The translations under genes and the position numbers were made by a program. The notes under the pieces were generated by a model. The model had not been told where the DNA came from and made no database searches. It saw only the letters and a list, made by a program, of their open reading frames with translations. From Pseudomonas sp. (lineage in GTDB: Bacteria; Pseudomonadota; Gammaproteobacteria; Pseudomonadales; Pseudomonadaceae), in the NCBI RefSeq assembly GCF_028293835.1, contig NZ_JAQGNX010000001.1:1-64000 (forward strand): a stretch of 64,000 bases of DNA, in the 5' to 3' direction. This document shows positions 1-8,195 of the stretch, piece after piece (within the stretch, counting starts at the first letter, position 1; each line of letters begins with the position of its first letter).

Positions 1-605
1 TTTTTTATAACAAGCATCCCGCCATCGACTGTAGTCATATGCTTGATGGCTTGAAAGGAAAATATTGCATAATCTCCGATGCTGCCAATTGGTTGGTCAT
101 CGTATTCAGCTCCCAGCGCGTGTGCACAATCCTCAATTAGAGACAAGCTATATCGGTCAGCAATATTTCTTAACTCTTTAAGACTCGCAGGGTAGCCCGC
201 ATAATGCACAACACAAATAGCTTTTGTATTCGTAGTTATCAGGGCCTCAACCGAAGCTGGAAACAAGTTTCCAGTCGTCGCGTCAACATCGGCAAATACG
301 GGTTTTGCGCCAACTTGCAGAATAGTAGTGTTAGTTGGCTCAGCGGTCATCGAGGTCGTTATCACCTCGTCTCCCGGCATAACGCCTGACAGCAGGAACG
401 CTAAGTGTAAGGCAGCTGTGCCGCTACTCGTGGCAAGTACGTTTTTCAATTTAAATTGTTCTGAAAACCTTTTTTCGAACTGGTAAACAAACTCCCCTTC
501 TGCGATCATCCCGCTATAAAGTACTGATTCCAAAGCTGGCATCAACCGATCACGCGAAGGCATCGCGACCTTTACTAGCGGAATCATGGGGTTTTTATTT
601 GACAT
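1..605 (-). CDS. DegT/DnrJ/EryC1/StrS sugar aminotransferase, 3' part outside the window
   Basis: This is the N-terminal 201 codons of a PLP-dependent nucleotide-sugar aminotransferase; the gene runs off the left edge, so it is absent from the ORF track. The translation begins MSNKNPMIPLVKVAMPSRD and contains TSSGTAALHLAFLL (PLP phosphate-binding region), VEDCAHALGA and FSFQAIKHMTTVDGG; the Lys in the last motif is the expected Schiff-base lysine of the family. The enzyme should transfer an amino group from glutamate to a keto sugar nucleotide, plausibly the dTDP-4-keto-6-deoxyhexose made by the rfbA/rfbB products upstream, but which sugar and which carbon cannot be read from half a gene. Its ATG lies 3 bases after the stop of the GNAT gene, so the two are probably translationally coupled and part of the O-antigen transcription unit. 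Confidence 0.88.
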   Translation of the reverse strand, partial: MSNKNPMIPLVKVAMPSRDRLMPALESVLYSGMIAEGEFVYQFEKRFSEQFKLKNVLATSSGTAALHLAFLLSGVMPGDEVITTSMTAEPTNTTILQVGAKPVFADVDATTGNLFPASVEALITTNTKAICVVHYAGYPASLKELRNIADRYSLSLIEDCAHALGAEYDDQPIGSIGDYAIFSFQAIKHMTTVDGGMLVIK

Positions 606-608
606 GAT

Positions 609-1475
609 TTAGACTCTATCAAGAAATTCGATTGCAATGTAATTTAATATGGATGAATTTTTTAATTCTTTAACCATACACACCGCTGAAGGTTCAAGGC
701 TGATTTCGAAGTTCCGTTCTAGCAATTCAACAATTATCCCATCGCTTTCTAACACGTTGAATGACCACTTATTTGGTAAAGAACTCATTAACAGGTCGAC
801 GACATCACTATTCTTCCCTTGCCATTTTGCTAATGTAATTCCCTTATTTTGGGTTTCCAGAACTACTATACTTGCAAGCTCACTTCTGATTAATTTACCG
901 GTTTTTGCGAAAGGTGGTAATCCTTGTTGCTTTTTCGTACTTAATAGATCTGGCCACACATCGGTCGAATAAATTACTTTGCACGTGTTTACACATTTTT
1001 GTTCAGCAGTTCCAAACATTTCTTGTACGTTCGAAATAAACCCGTGACGGGTGTAAATCTCTGGTAGTTGAGTCCAGAGTAGCAGTGCATCAAGATTAAT
1101 TTTCTTCCCATGTTCGATCGCTTCTGACATGAGGCGATTGCTAAAGCCGTTCCCCCTCCACCCCTCCGCCACACAGACCAAACCAATCAGCCCGATGTAT
1201 CTATCATCTGCCATGCTAATTATTTTTATTATTAGCGTTGCAATTATTACCTGCTTATTCTCAGGTTCAGCATCGTATAAACCGATGCAAACAACGTTTT
1301 CATTATTATCCATCCACGGAAAATGGACTGGAAGACTGATTCCGCGCCCTTTTGACGCAAAAAAAACGTTCCATAGTAGGGTTCGGCTAGGTGCTGGTAC
1401 ACCCGCCGTGAAAACAACCGTCAGAGTGTCGGGGTTGATCACTAAGTTAAGCTCCTGCCCGAGATCATAAATCAT
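609..1475 (-). CDS. GNAT-family N-acetyltransferase of the O-antigen locus
   Basis: A 288-residue protein with a GNAT core: a beta-strand/loop IGLIGLVCVAEGWRGNGFSN, in which RGNGFS is the acetyl-CoA pyrophosphate-binding loop, followed by LWTQLPEIYTRHGF, typical of the C-terminal half of the fold. The roughly 130 residues after it are unassigned and make the protein longer than a minimal GNAT. It sits between rfaH and a sugar aminotransferase and directly precedes the latter, so acylation of an amino sugar precursor is a reasonable guess, although the acceptor is unknown. An ops element lies about 90 bases upstream of its start. The Shine-Dalgarno (TTGGAT) is weak, so the exact start is uncertain. 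The region is more AT-rich than the core genes to the right, as is common for O-antigen loci. Confidence 0.75.
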   Translation of the reverse strand: MIYDLGQELNLVINPDTLTVVFTAGVPAPSRTLLWNVFFASKGRGISLPVHFPWMDNNENVVCIGLYDAEPENKQVIIATLIIKIISMADDRYIGLIGLVCVAEGWRGNGFSNRLMSEAIEHGKKINLDALLLWTQLPEIYTRHGFISNVQEMFGTAEQKCVNTCKVIYSTDVWPDLLSTKKQQGLPPFAKTGKLIRSELASIVVLETQNKGITLAKWQGKNSDVVDLLMSSLPNKWSFNVLESDGIIVELLERNFEISLEPSAVCMVKELKNSSILNYIAIEFLDRV

Positions 1476-1563
1476 ATATCCAAGGTTAGTGCAAAATGCA
1501 ATTTTTTGCCGTCTATCGGGTGGTTACGATCTCAACCGCGCTCGCCTTGGAGGTCGTTCAAGC

Positions 1564-1574
1564 ACGCTACCGCC
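1564..1574 (-). promoter_or_regulatory. ops element (RfaH recruitment site), exact match
   Basis: On the minus strand the sequence reads GGCGGTAGCGT, identical to the enterobacterial operon polarity suppressor element, inside a JUMPstart-like context (GGTAAATCCTGGG just upstream, GC after it). It lies between the stop of rfaH and the GNAT start, in the leader of the downstream polysaccharide genes. In the RfaH family, the paused RNA polymerase exposes this element on the non-template strand, where RfaH binds. That RfaH encoded next door acts here is inference. Confidence 0.75.
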
Positions 1575-1620
1575 CCAGGATTTACCGTTGGGTTCCTGAA
1601 AACGCGTTCATCTATTGTTC

Positions 1621-1645
1621 CCACTGAATCATTAGGACTCAGTGG
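1621..1645 (-). other. Hairpin directly after rfaH
   Basis: Seven-base perfect arms CCACTGA and TCAGTGG enclose an 11-base loop and begin 2 bases after the rfaH stop. No U-tract follows, so it is not a standard intrinsic terminator. It could be an RNA processing or protective stem-loop, or a partial attenuator between rfaH and the ops-led genes. Confidence 0.4.
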
Positions 1646-1647
1646 CC

Positions 1648-2178
1648 TCACCTGTTGCAGTCGATACTCGCCATCGGTACGGTAATTTGGTGTTGACGGT
1701 TTAGAAAATGGATCAGCAAAATAACTCGCTCCTCACCGTCCATTGAAATAAAGATTGCATCAAGCTCACTGGCTGCGCCATCAATAATTCGTACATTATC
1801 GCCTAAGCTTAGCTTCATCTTCACGTCGATTTCTACTCGATCCTGAAGCTGTTTAATAAGACTATCATCCACTGCAACTGGCGCTCCACCGAAGTTGACA
1901 ACACGACTGACTCCTCGCGTCGAGCGAAGTGGTCCCCAGTTGGATTCTCGGGGGAGGAAAATAAATAGGTAACCTGGAAACAGCGACTCAGTGACCCACA
2001 TCGGCTTGCCGCGGATAATTTTTTCAAATTTCCGCTTAGGCCGAAAAATTTCATAGCCTTGGCCAGCCAGATTCTCTTCAGCACGCTCATCCTGCCGTAG
2101 CTTGCACTGGACTAGGTACCAATTTCTCTCCGTCGCGTACGTTGAGCCATCTGCAGTGGCTGTAAAAATAGTCATCAT
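1648..2178 (-). CDS. rfaH: RfaH-type transcription antiterminator (NusG paralogue)
   Basis: About 176 residues. An N-terminal NGN domain starts at RNWYLVQCKLRQDERAEENL and includes ESLFPGYLFIFL, the NusG/RfaH signature; a C-terminal KOW-like domain begins near LSLGDNVRIIDGAASELDAI. Proteins of this family bind RNA polymerase at ops sites, suppress Rho-dependent polarity and help recruit ribosomes on long surface-polysaccharide operons. The ORF track extends to 2259, but I prefer the ATG-ATG pair at 2178/2175, preceded by GATGAAAGA, because the upstream extension does not look like NusG. It lies inside the locus it should control, downstream of wzz and upstream of the GNAT gene, with ops sites at 1564-1574 and 6098-6108. 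RfaH rather than housekeeping NusG follows from the sequence divergence and location. Confidence 0.88.
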   Translation of the reverse strand: MMTIFTATADGSTYATERNWYLVQCKLRQDERAEENLAGQGYEIFRPKRKFEKIIRGKPMWVTESLFPGYLFIFLPRESNWGPLRSTRGVSRVVNFGGAPVAVDDSLIKQLQDRVEIDVKMKLSLGDNVRIIDGAASELDAIFISMDGEERVILLIHFLNRQHQITVPMASIDCNR

Positions 2179-2595
2179 TCTTTCATCATTGACAATGCGT
2201 CCATAGCTAAGTCGGGCTAGCTGATTGAGTCTTCTGGCCATGCAACCCACCGGTTCCATGGGGCGATGCAGACAAAAACGGCGGTAACTCTACCCGGCAT
2301 ATATTCAACTCGCCGACACTGATTGCCTTTTGGACCGTAACGTTGAGTGCTCCTATCCCATCAAATTGCCACCTACAATTACCCTAACCTCAAGTGGTGG
2401 AAGGATAAAGCTGATGCTAAATTCTAGCAAACCTTCTGGTCCTCATGTGCAGAATCACTTTTCGATAGGGCGTTCGCGCGTGTAGTAATAGGGAGGCACG
2501 CACATCTCCGCGTTGTATCAAACCAACTCCGAGCGATCATGCCCCCAACAGTAAATAAATGAAGCAACCTGACGCTGCTCGGATATTAGCTATCC
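2179..2595. other. Intergenic region between wzz and rfaH, no gene seen
   Basis: About 417 bases without a convincing ORF on either strand. It should hold the ribosome-binding site and perhaps a separate promoter for rfaH. I see no clear -35/-10 pair, terminator hairpin or repeat. A GGCGGTAACTC on the plus strand near 2280 resembles ops but faces away from the genes. Confidence 0.5.
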
Positions 2596-3648
2596 CTATC
2601 GACTCCGACCTTTTCGAACTAAAATCAAATGGCGGAACAGAGCGATCAGCAAACCTAAACCTCCACCCAGAATCATGCCTACTGCAACGATTAAAAGCTT
2701 TTTCGGTTTAATAGGACGATCTGGTTGTTCTACAGAGCCATCAACCCTATAAACCGACACTGCATTAGGATTAACTTGCATATTCTTGTAGAAGCTCTGT
2801 TTAATTTGCAATGATCGAAGAGAAACAATGAACGGGTCATTCGACTTACGTTCGTCGAGATTTCTGATTTCAGCCTCAAGCGCCTTGGTCCCACGCATAT
2901 AGGTTAGTTCGCCATTCATTGCGGCTGAAACTTCTGCCGCAACGTTGCCCGAAATTATTGGAGGGTCCGTAAGGTGGATAGCTTGTGCTATTTTTAACGC
3001 TTCATGCAATTGGGTTATGGAGTCTGCGCGGATTTTATCTTCGGTCTCCTGTAACGTTATAATTTGTTGACCTAAATTGCGTGCACGAACCTCCGCCTCA
3101 CGGGCAACGTTTTTAATCACTTCGTTTTTAGCTGCGACACCAGCCCGAGCAACAAATGCTTTAGTCCACTCTGTAGCTTGAGCTGGATTTTGACTCTGGA
3201 CACTTACCGAATAACGATCTGGTTGCTCTTTTGTAGGAAGCCCTATAGCCAAATCGTTCAAATACTCAGAATATAAACCATCTTGTGATCCGACTCTTCT
3301 AGCCTCTGGCAATGAAGGTAAATACACCTCTACAAAAAATGCCCTGCGCAAATCCTCGCTTTGAAGATTTCTGATAAAAACGTCATATATATCTCTTATA
3401 GAAAATGGAACAAGTTCAGCCGCTGTCGTCCGCCCGTAATTGAAATCGGCGATCTCATTCGACGTCGGAGGTTGCAAAAAAATGCGAGCCTCGTAGATAG
3501 GTTTAGTCAGAAGTGCATAGGCAGCAGCGATGGCGGTTACAAGTACCGCTACGCTCACGATCAGAAGCTTTTGCTTCCAAAGGACACCTAATAATTCGAA
3601 CAGATCAATTTCATCCGCATCCTGCGTGCTTGCTGAGTTATTCACCAT
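2596..3648 (-). CDS. wzz: Wzz-type O-antigen chain length determinant
   Basis: A 350-residue polysaccharide co-polymerase. Residues about 30-50 form the first membrane helix (KLLIVSVAVLVTAIAAAYAL), followed by a periplasmic domain rich in coiled-coil helices, and a second helix near the C terminus (LLIVAVGMILGGGLGLLIALF) preceded by the family's Pro-rich stretch PDRPIKPKK. This topology and motif are diagnostic of Wzz/Chain_length_det proteins, which set the modal length of Wzy-polymerised O-antigen in the inner membrane. The start ATG follows AGAGATCC. It lies about 115 bases downstream of rfbA in the same direction and is the boundary gene seen next to the ihfB-rpsA block in many pseudomonads. 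Confidence 0.92.
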   Translation of the reverse strand: MVNNSASTQDADEIDLFELLGVLWKQKLLIVSVAVLVTAIAAAYALLTKPIYEARIFLQPPTSNEIADFNYGRTTAAELVPFSIRDIYDVFIRNLQSEDLRRAFFVEVYLPSLPEARRVGSQDGLYSEYLNDLAIGLPTKEQPDRYSVSVQSQNPAQATEWTKAFVARAGVAAKNEVIKNVAREAEVRARNLGQQIITLQETEDKIRADSITQLHEALKIAQAIHLTDPPIISGNVAAEVSAAMNGELTYMRGTKALEAEIRNLDERKSNDPFIVSLRSLQIKQSFYKNMQVNPNAVSVYRVDGSVEQPDRPIKPKKLLIVAVGMILGGGLGLLIALFRHLILVRKGRSR

Positions 3649-3762
3649 TTTGGATCTCTGGCCTTATTTGACATTGGTTAGCTTGGTTTTACCCAGCCCT
3701 TGCTTTGATTTTGTGAAGAATGATGATGCCACAATACTGCAGAATCAAACTTCGTTTTGCTC

Positions 3763-4656
3763 CTAGCGACCCTGCTCGTCCAGCAGCTTCTGCAAATACA
3801 GCCCGTAGCCGGTCTTTTTCAACCGGCTCGCTTGTTCGCCCAATTTCGCCGCGTCAATCCAACCCGAATTGAACGCGATCTCTTCCAGACAAGCGACCTT
3901 CAAACCCTGACGCTGCTCAATTGTGTGAACAAAATGACTCGCCTCAAGCAGCGACTCATGAGTCCCGGTATCCAGCCAGGCGAAGCCACGACCCAATATC
4001 TCTACATTGAGGCTCTGCTGTTCGAGATAGGCGAGGTTGACGTCGGTGATTTCCAGCTCGCCCCGCTCGGAAGGCTTGATGCTTTTAGCAATTTCCACGA
4101 CCTGGTTGTCATAGAAATACAGGCCAGTGACCGCATAATTCGATTTCGGCACAGGCGGTTTTTCTTCAATGCTCAGGGCACGGCCAGATTTATCGAACTC
4201 GACTACACCAAAGCGCTCGGGATCGGCTACGTGGTAGCCGAACACCGTTGCCCCGTGAGTCTGGTCGTTAGCGGAGCGCAGGTTGTCGGAAAAGTGCTGG
4301 CCGTAAAATATGTTATCGCCCAGGATCAAGCAGCATGGGTCTTTGCCAATGAACGCTTCGCCGATGATGAAAGCCTGGGCCAAGCCATCAGGGGTAGGCT
4401 GTTCGGCGTACGTCAGCTGAATACCGTATTGACTACCATCTCCTAACAGCTTACGGAAGGAAGGGAGATCCTCCGGAGTAGAAATGATCAAGACTTCACG
4501 CATGCCGGCGAGCATCAGAACCGACAACGGATAGAAAATCATCGGCTTGTCGAAGATTGGCAGCATCTGTTTAGACACACCCAGCGTCAGGGGATGCAGG
4601 CGCGTGCCCGAACCACCAGCGAGGATAATGCCTTTACGAACAGGGGTGGTGGTCAT
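3763..4656 (-). CDS. rfbA: Glucose-1-phosphate thymidylyltransferase
   Basis: A 297-residue RmlA. It joins dTTP and glucose-1-phosphate to give dTDP-glucose, the first step of dTDP-deoxysugar synthesis in the cytoplasm. Visible signatures are [17 protein letters not shown] (nucleotide-binding loop), [26 protein letters not shown] and [20 protein letters not shown]. Length and sequence are typical of the short bacterial RmlA. Its ATG overlaps the stop of the rfbD remnant as ATGA, a relic of the normal rfbB-rfbD-rfbA arrangement. No rfbC follows it within the window; wzz comes next. Confidence 0.96.
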   Translation of the reverse strand: MTTTPVRKGIILAGGSGTRLHPLTLGVSKQMLPIFDKPMIFYPLSVLMLAGMREVLIISTPEDLPSFRKLLGDGSQYGIQLTYAEQPTPDGLAQAFIIGEAFIGKDPCCLILGDNIFYGQHFSDNLRSANDQTHGATVFGYHVADPERFGVVEFDKSGRALSIEEKPPVPKSNYAVTGLYFYDNQVVEIAKSIKPSERGELEITDVNLAYLEQQSLNVEILGRGFAWLDTGTHESLLEASHFVHTIEQRQGLKVACLEEIAFNSGWIDAAKLGEQASRLKKTGYGLYLQKLLDEQGR

Positions 4657-4964
4657 CTAGTCAGGGCTTCCGTAAGCATTCGGGTTACTCCACTTTGCCA
4701 ATCCGGCAAGTGCAGCGAAAAAAGTCGCGCAGTTTCTGAGTATCCAGACGAAAATTCAAGTGGTCGCCGAGCAGGTATTGGATAAGCCGCAGTAGCCATT
4801 GGTTCAACTTCCTCGACGGACGATCTTTCGCCGGCAGTCGCAGGATGGAAAACACCATGATTAGTGGAAGATTGCGACGCTGTTCGTAATCCACCCAGCA
4901 TATTGAGCAAGCGCTGTAGCTCCCAATCTACCTGGCTGTTTTTCCCTAACAACCAAATCTTCAT
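4653..4964 (-). pseudogene. rfbD: Remnant of rfbD (dTDP-4-dehydrorhamnose reductase)
   Basis: The 103-codon frame retains the first residues of RmlD ([18 protein letters not shown]) and its last part (YPIPARRP, then [20 protein letters not shown]), but about 190 residues of the usual ~300 are missing, including the catalytic YxxxK region. Within the tail, the conserved stretch NFRLDTQKLRDFF is in a second frame while both flanks are in the first, so two compensating frameshifts are present (an extra T near CCACTTGAAT, and base loss near TTTTTTCGCTG). The gene is therefore dead as a reductase. It still overlaps rfbB upstream and rfbA downstream by ATGA, so the frame may be kept because it couples translation of its neighbours. 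A functional short peptide cannot be excluded. Confidence 0.88.
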
Positions 4965-6037
4965 GGCTTGCCTGAGGCTGTCGTGTAGTGGGCATCAATC
5001 CACTGCTGATAAGCACCGCTCTTTACGTGTGCAACCCATTCCGGGTTATCCAGGTACCACGCCACGGTTTTGCGAATGCCTGACTCGAATGTCTCTTGGG
5101 GCACCCAACCCAGCTCTCGCTGAATCTTGCTGGCATCGATTGCGTAGCGCAGGTCATGCCCTGGCCGATCTTGTACGTAAGTGATCAAACTCGCGTGCGG
5201 GCGGAATTTTGAATCAGGTCTTAGCTCATCAAGCAATTCACACAGCGTGTGGACGACATCGAGATTCTGCTTCTCGTTGTGGCCACCGATGTTGTAGGTC
5301 TCGCCGACCTTTCCAATGGAAACGACCTGGTACAACGCTCGGGCGTGGTCTTCCACATACAACCAATCGCGCACTTGATTGCCTTTGCCGTATACCGGCA
5401 GCGGCTTGCCTTCCAAAGCGTTAAGGATGATCAGCGGGATCAACTTCTCAGGAAAATGGTACGGGCCGTAGTTGTTCGAGCAGTTGGTTACCAAAATGGG
5501 CAGGCCGTAGGTACGGCTCCAGGCGCGGACCAGATGGTCGGAGCTGGCTTTGCTGGCCGAGTAGGGTGAGCTCGGCTGGTAAGGTGTCTCTTCGGTGAAG
5601 AGGTCATCGGGTGCTGCCAGGTCGCCGTACACTTCATCCGTGGAGATGTGATGAAAGCGGAAGGCGGCCTTGCGAACGTCGTCGAGGCCGTTCAAATAGT
5701 GTCGGGCCACTTCCAACAAGGTGTAAGTGCCGATGATATTGGTCTGGATAAACGTCGACGGGCCGGTGATTGAGCGATCCACATGGGACTCTGCGGCCAG
5801 ATGCATCACGACGTCAGGATTATGATCGCGAAATACTCGCTCAACGTCATCGCGATTACAAATGTCGACCCGCTCGAACGCGTAACGTGAGTCATTAGCC
5901 ACCTCAGCGAGAGACTCTAAATTGCCCGCGTAGGTCAGTTTATCGACGTTCACTACAGAATCAGAGGTGCTGGTAATAATGTGGCGGATGACAGCGGACC
6001 CGATAAAGCCTGCACCGCCAGTGACTAAAATCTTCAC
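4961..6037 (-). CDS. rfbB: dTDP-glucose 4,6-dehydratase
   Basis: A 358-residue extended SDR that converts dTDP-glucose to dTDP-4-keto-6-deoxyglucose. Motifs are the NAD-binding [13 protein letters not shown] near the N terminus, [35 protein letters not shown] (catalytic YxxxK), and [14 protein letters not shown]. The track begins upstream at 6088, but the family starts at KILVTGGAG; a GTG at 6037, preceded by CAGGGATTTGATTCGC, fits that exactly and I take it as the start. It is the first gene of the O-antigen transcription unit here, with an ops-like element in its leader. Its stop overlaps the start of the rfbD remnant. Confidence 0.96.
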   Translation of the reverse strand: MKILVTGGAGFIGSAVIRHIITSTSDSVVNVDKLTYAGNLESLAEVANDSRYAFERVDICNRDDVERVFRDHNPDVVMHLAAESHVDRSITGPSTFIQTNIIGTYTLLEVARHYLNGLDDVRKAAFRFHHISTDEVYGDLAAPDDLFTEETPYQPSSPYSASKASSDHLVRAWSRTYGLPILVTNCSNNYGPYHFPEKLIPLIILNALEGKPLPVYGKGNQVRDWLYVEDHARALYQVVSIGKVGETYNIGGHNEKQNLDVVHTLCELLDELRPDSKFRPHASLITYVQDRPGHDLRYAIDASKIQRELGWVPQETFESGIRKTVAWYLDNPEWVAHVKSGAYQQWIDAHYTTASGKP

Positions 6038-6097
6038 GCGAATCAAATCCCTGATTGATTGGGCCAAGTGTAGGAAAGTCTTGTCCAATCTTTAAAT

Positions 6098-6108
6098 AGA
6101 CTACCGCC
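6098..6108 (-). promoter_or_regulatory. ops-like element in the rfbB leader
   Basis: The minus strand reads GGCGGTAGTCT, which fits the ops consensus GGCGGTAGNNT as I recall it, differing from the 1564-1574 copy only at the two variable positions. It lies about 60 bases upstream of the rfbB GTG. The AT-rich stretch at about 6200-6260 (AATAACAAAGC, GATAAAATATG on the minus strand) is a plausible promoter area, but no unambiguous -35/-10 pair is visible. Confidence 0.55.
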
Positions 6109-6326
6109 CCGCCCCTCAGCAAAGGGAGCGGTCGACTGAGACCGGCGATGTGACAGCCGAGCTTGACGGCTCAATGCGCCATCTTACCGCTAAAACGTGC
6201 TTTGTTATTAATACAAACATATTTTATCTAGACGATTTTTTCGTTATAAACGAACGGTTATGAAAATAGCGTTGGCGTGACCCGAACCAAACATATGCTG
6301 ATCCGAGTCATGCCTAAAAAAAAAAC

Positions 6327-7787
6327 TTAGCTGCCAGCGATCACGACCTCCCCTTCCCGCTTCGCCAGCGAATACTTCCTACGTAAAACCTCACTCAAAG
6401 CCTTCTTCGCCCCAGCCTCCCCATGAACCAGCCTGATCTCCGAAGGCCACTCATCCATACCCGTCACAAAATCCACCAATCCCTGCTGATCAGCATGAGC
6501 GGAATAGCCGCCTAAGGTAGTGACGGCTGCACGAACCACGTAGCGATCTTTGTCCAGCTCAACATACCCGCCCCGTGGACCATGAGCCTGGAGCGCTGCC
6601 CCTGGAGTTCCTTTGGCCTGGTAGCCGACGAAGATCACGTTATGACGGCTGTCACCCAGCATGGCTTTCAAGTAGTTAACGATTCGGCCACCTGCGCACA
6701 TCCCGTGGCCAGCAATCACAATCGCCGGGCGAGCGGTGCTTGTCAGGTAATTAACGGTTCGCAGGTGTTGGTCGTGGCTGTCGATGGTGACCAATTGAGA
6801 GAACTTGAGCGGTGTGCGACCGCTTTCGAGCCGAGCCGATGCTTCGGCATCCCAGGTATCGTCGAATTGCTGATAAACCTTTGTGATGCGACTTGCCAGC
6901 GGAGAATCGAGGATGATCGGCAACTGCGGCCAGTTAACGGTTTCGCCTCGCTGATTGTCCCCTTGCGTAAGGTAGGTGTTGTGCCCAAGCGCTTTGCGGT
7001 GAAGGATGTCCTCGATCTCGTAGAGCAGCTCTTGAGTACGGCCCAGGCTGAACGCGGGGATTAATATCGTGCCGTTGTCTTCAAGCGCTTTATCGATAGC
7101 CTGCTCCAGGCGCAGGTGACGGGTCGTGCGGTCTTCATGCAGACGATCACCGTAGGTACTTTCCAACAGCAGAATATCCGCACGCTCCGGGGATTTGGGG
7201 CTTGGCAATAGGGGGGTGTGCGACGCACCCAGGTCACCGGAGAACACCACGCGCTGCTGCCTGTTTTCCACGTGATAAACCATGTCGCATTCGACGTAGG
7301 CCGAGCCTAAGACATGGCCGGCGCGCTGCAGGCGAATACGACAGGTCAGTTCCGGCAAGCTAATAAGGTCGAACCACGTATTGAAGGGCAACGCGATGGT
7401 GCGCTTGGCAATCAGCTCAAGGTATTGGTCAACCTCTTTCTGGGTACGACCGACTTGAAGCCGAAAGGCATCTTCCAGAACCAGAGGCATCAGCTGAGCC
7501 GAGGGCTCGCTGCAGAGTATCGGGCCCGAGAAGCCCGCCGCCAACAACTGAGGGATGCGACCGATGTGGTCGGCATGAACATGAGTCACGATAAGCGCTT
7601 TGATGGTTTTTAGCGAAAACAGCACTGCGGATTGCGCGGCCGCAGCCTCCTTTCCGTTGCCGACATCAGAACCTTGAAACAAGCCACAATCAATCAGGAA
7701 GCTATGCTCGGCATCAACACACAGTTGATGACATGAACCGGTAACGCCTTGTGTAGCACCGTGATGAATGATCTCAGGAAAAAGCAT
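6327..7787 (-). CDS. Metallo-beta-lactamase/beta-CASP ribonuclease-like protein
   Basis: A 486-residue member of the CPSF73/Ysh1-like group of RNA-processing hydrolases. The MBL half carries the zinc motif THVHADHIGRIP, then RAGHVLGSAYVE and FSGDLGASHTPLL; the beta-CASP insert follows with STYGDR, IPAFSLGRTQELL, ILDSPLASRITKVY and IAGHGMCAGGRI; the C-terminal part has LGGYSAHADQQGLVDFV, supplying the last metal-binding His. All expected metal ligands are present. Related bacterial proteins act as endo- or exoribonucleases, but the substrate of this one is unknown. It is a single gene between the O-antigen promoter region and lapA, and its start at 7787 is followed directly by the family's conserved N terminus. 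Confidence 0.88.
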   Translation of the reverse strand: MLFPEIIHHGATQGVTGSCHQLCVDAEHSFLIDCGLFQGSDVGNGKEAAAAQSAVLFSLKTIKALIVTHVHADHIGRIPQLLAAGFSGPILCSEPSAQLMPLVLEDAFRLQVGRTQKEVDQYLELIAKRTIALPFNTWFDLISLPELTCRIRLQRAGHVLGSAYVECDMVYHVENRQQRVVFSGDLGASHTPLLPSPKSPERADILLLESTYGDRLHEDRTTRHLRLEQAIDKALEDNGTILIPAFSLGRTQELLYEIEDILHRKALGHNTYLTQGDNQRGETVNWPQLPIILDSPLASRITKVYQQFDDTWDAEASARLESGRTPLKFSQLVTIDSHDQHLRTVNYLTSTARPAIVIAGHGMCAGGRIVNYLKAMLGDSRHNVIFVGYQAKGTPGAALQAHGPRGGYVELDKDRYVVRAAVTTLGGYSAHADQQGLVDFVTGMDEWPSEIRLVHGEAGAKKALSEVLRRKYSLAKREGEVVIAGS

Positions 7788-7931
7788 GCGACTCCCTTGG
7801 GTAAAGCGATTTTGAGGCGCAATTAGCCCATAAAAAACAGGCTAATGCAGCCAAACCAAGGGGGAAATAAGCGGCTAACGTTTTACAAAATCTTTCTGCC
7901 GCAGTAAGGCGGCGGGATTAAAGACCGAAGA

Positions 7932-8171
7932 TCAGGCGGTTTTAACCCCTTTGGGTCGCTTGCGCAGTGAAGCGACCCAACTTAGCAGCGGCCCGATCAT
8001 CATTCCGACGAGCAGTGCCAGAATAATAGGGATTGCTACCGACATCTGCGGCCCCGCCCAACCAAGAAAGACCAACGCAACAGGCTGTTGGTTTTCCAAC
8101 ATGAACACTACCGTCGCCAGAACTACCAGCGATGTGATTAAGACAAAGATGACGCGTTTCAAGTTGCGCAT
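7932..8171 (-). CDS. lapA: LapA-domain (DUF1049) inner-membrane protein
   Basis: A 79-residue protein with two predicted membrane helices, FVLITSLVVLATVVFML and VAIPIILALLVGMMIGPLLSW, separated by ENQQPVALVFLGWAGPQMS, and ending in a basic tail RKRPKGVKTA. This is the DUF1049/LapA pattern: short membrane proteins linked in enterobacteria to lipopolysaccharide assembly and turnover of LpxC. In pseudomonads it is usually found right after ihfB, as here (24 bases after the ihfB stop), so co-transcription from rpsA-ihfB promoters is likely. The role here is inferred from the family. Confidence 0.85.
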   Translation of the reverse strand: MRNLKRVIFVLITSLVVLATVVFMLENQQPVALVFLGWAGPQMSVAIPIILALLVGMMIGPLLSWVASLRKRPKGVKTA

Positions 8172-8195
8172 TTGGCGCTCCTGTCTACTGGAGCA

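Noticed and set aside
2280-2291. GGCGGTAACTC on the plus strand, ops-like
   Set aside because: It faces away from all genes here and lacks the conserved G after GGTA.
6184-6200. AGCGGTAAGAT on the minus strand as an ops site for rfbB
   Set aside because: Two mismatches at conserved positions; the element at 6098-6108 fits much better.
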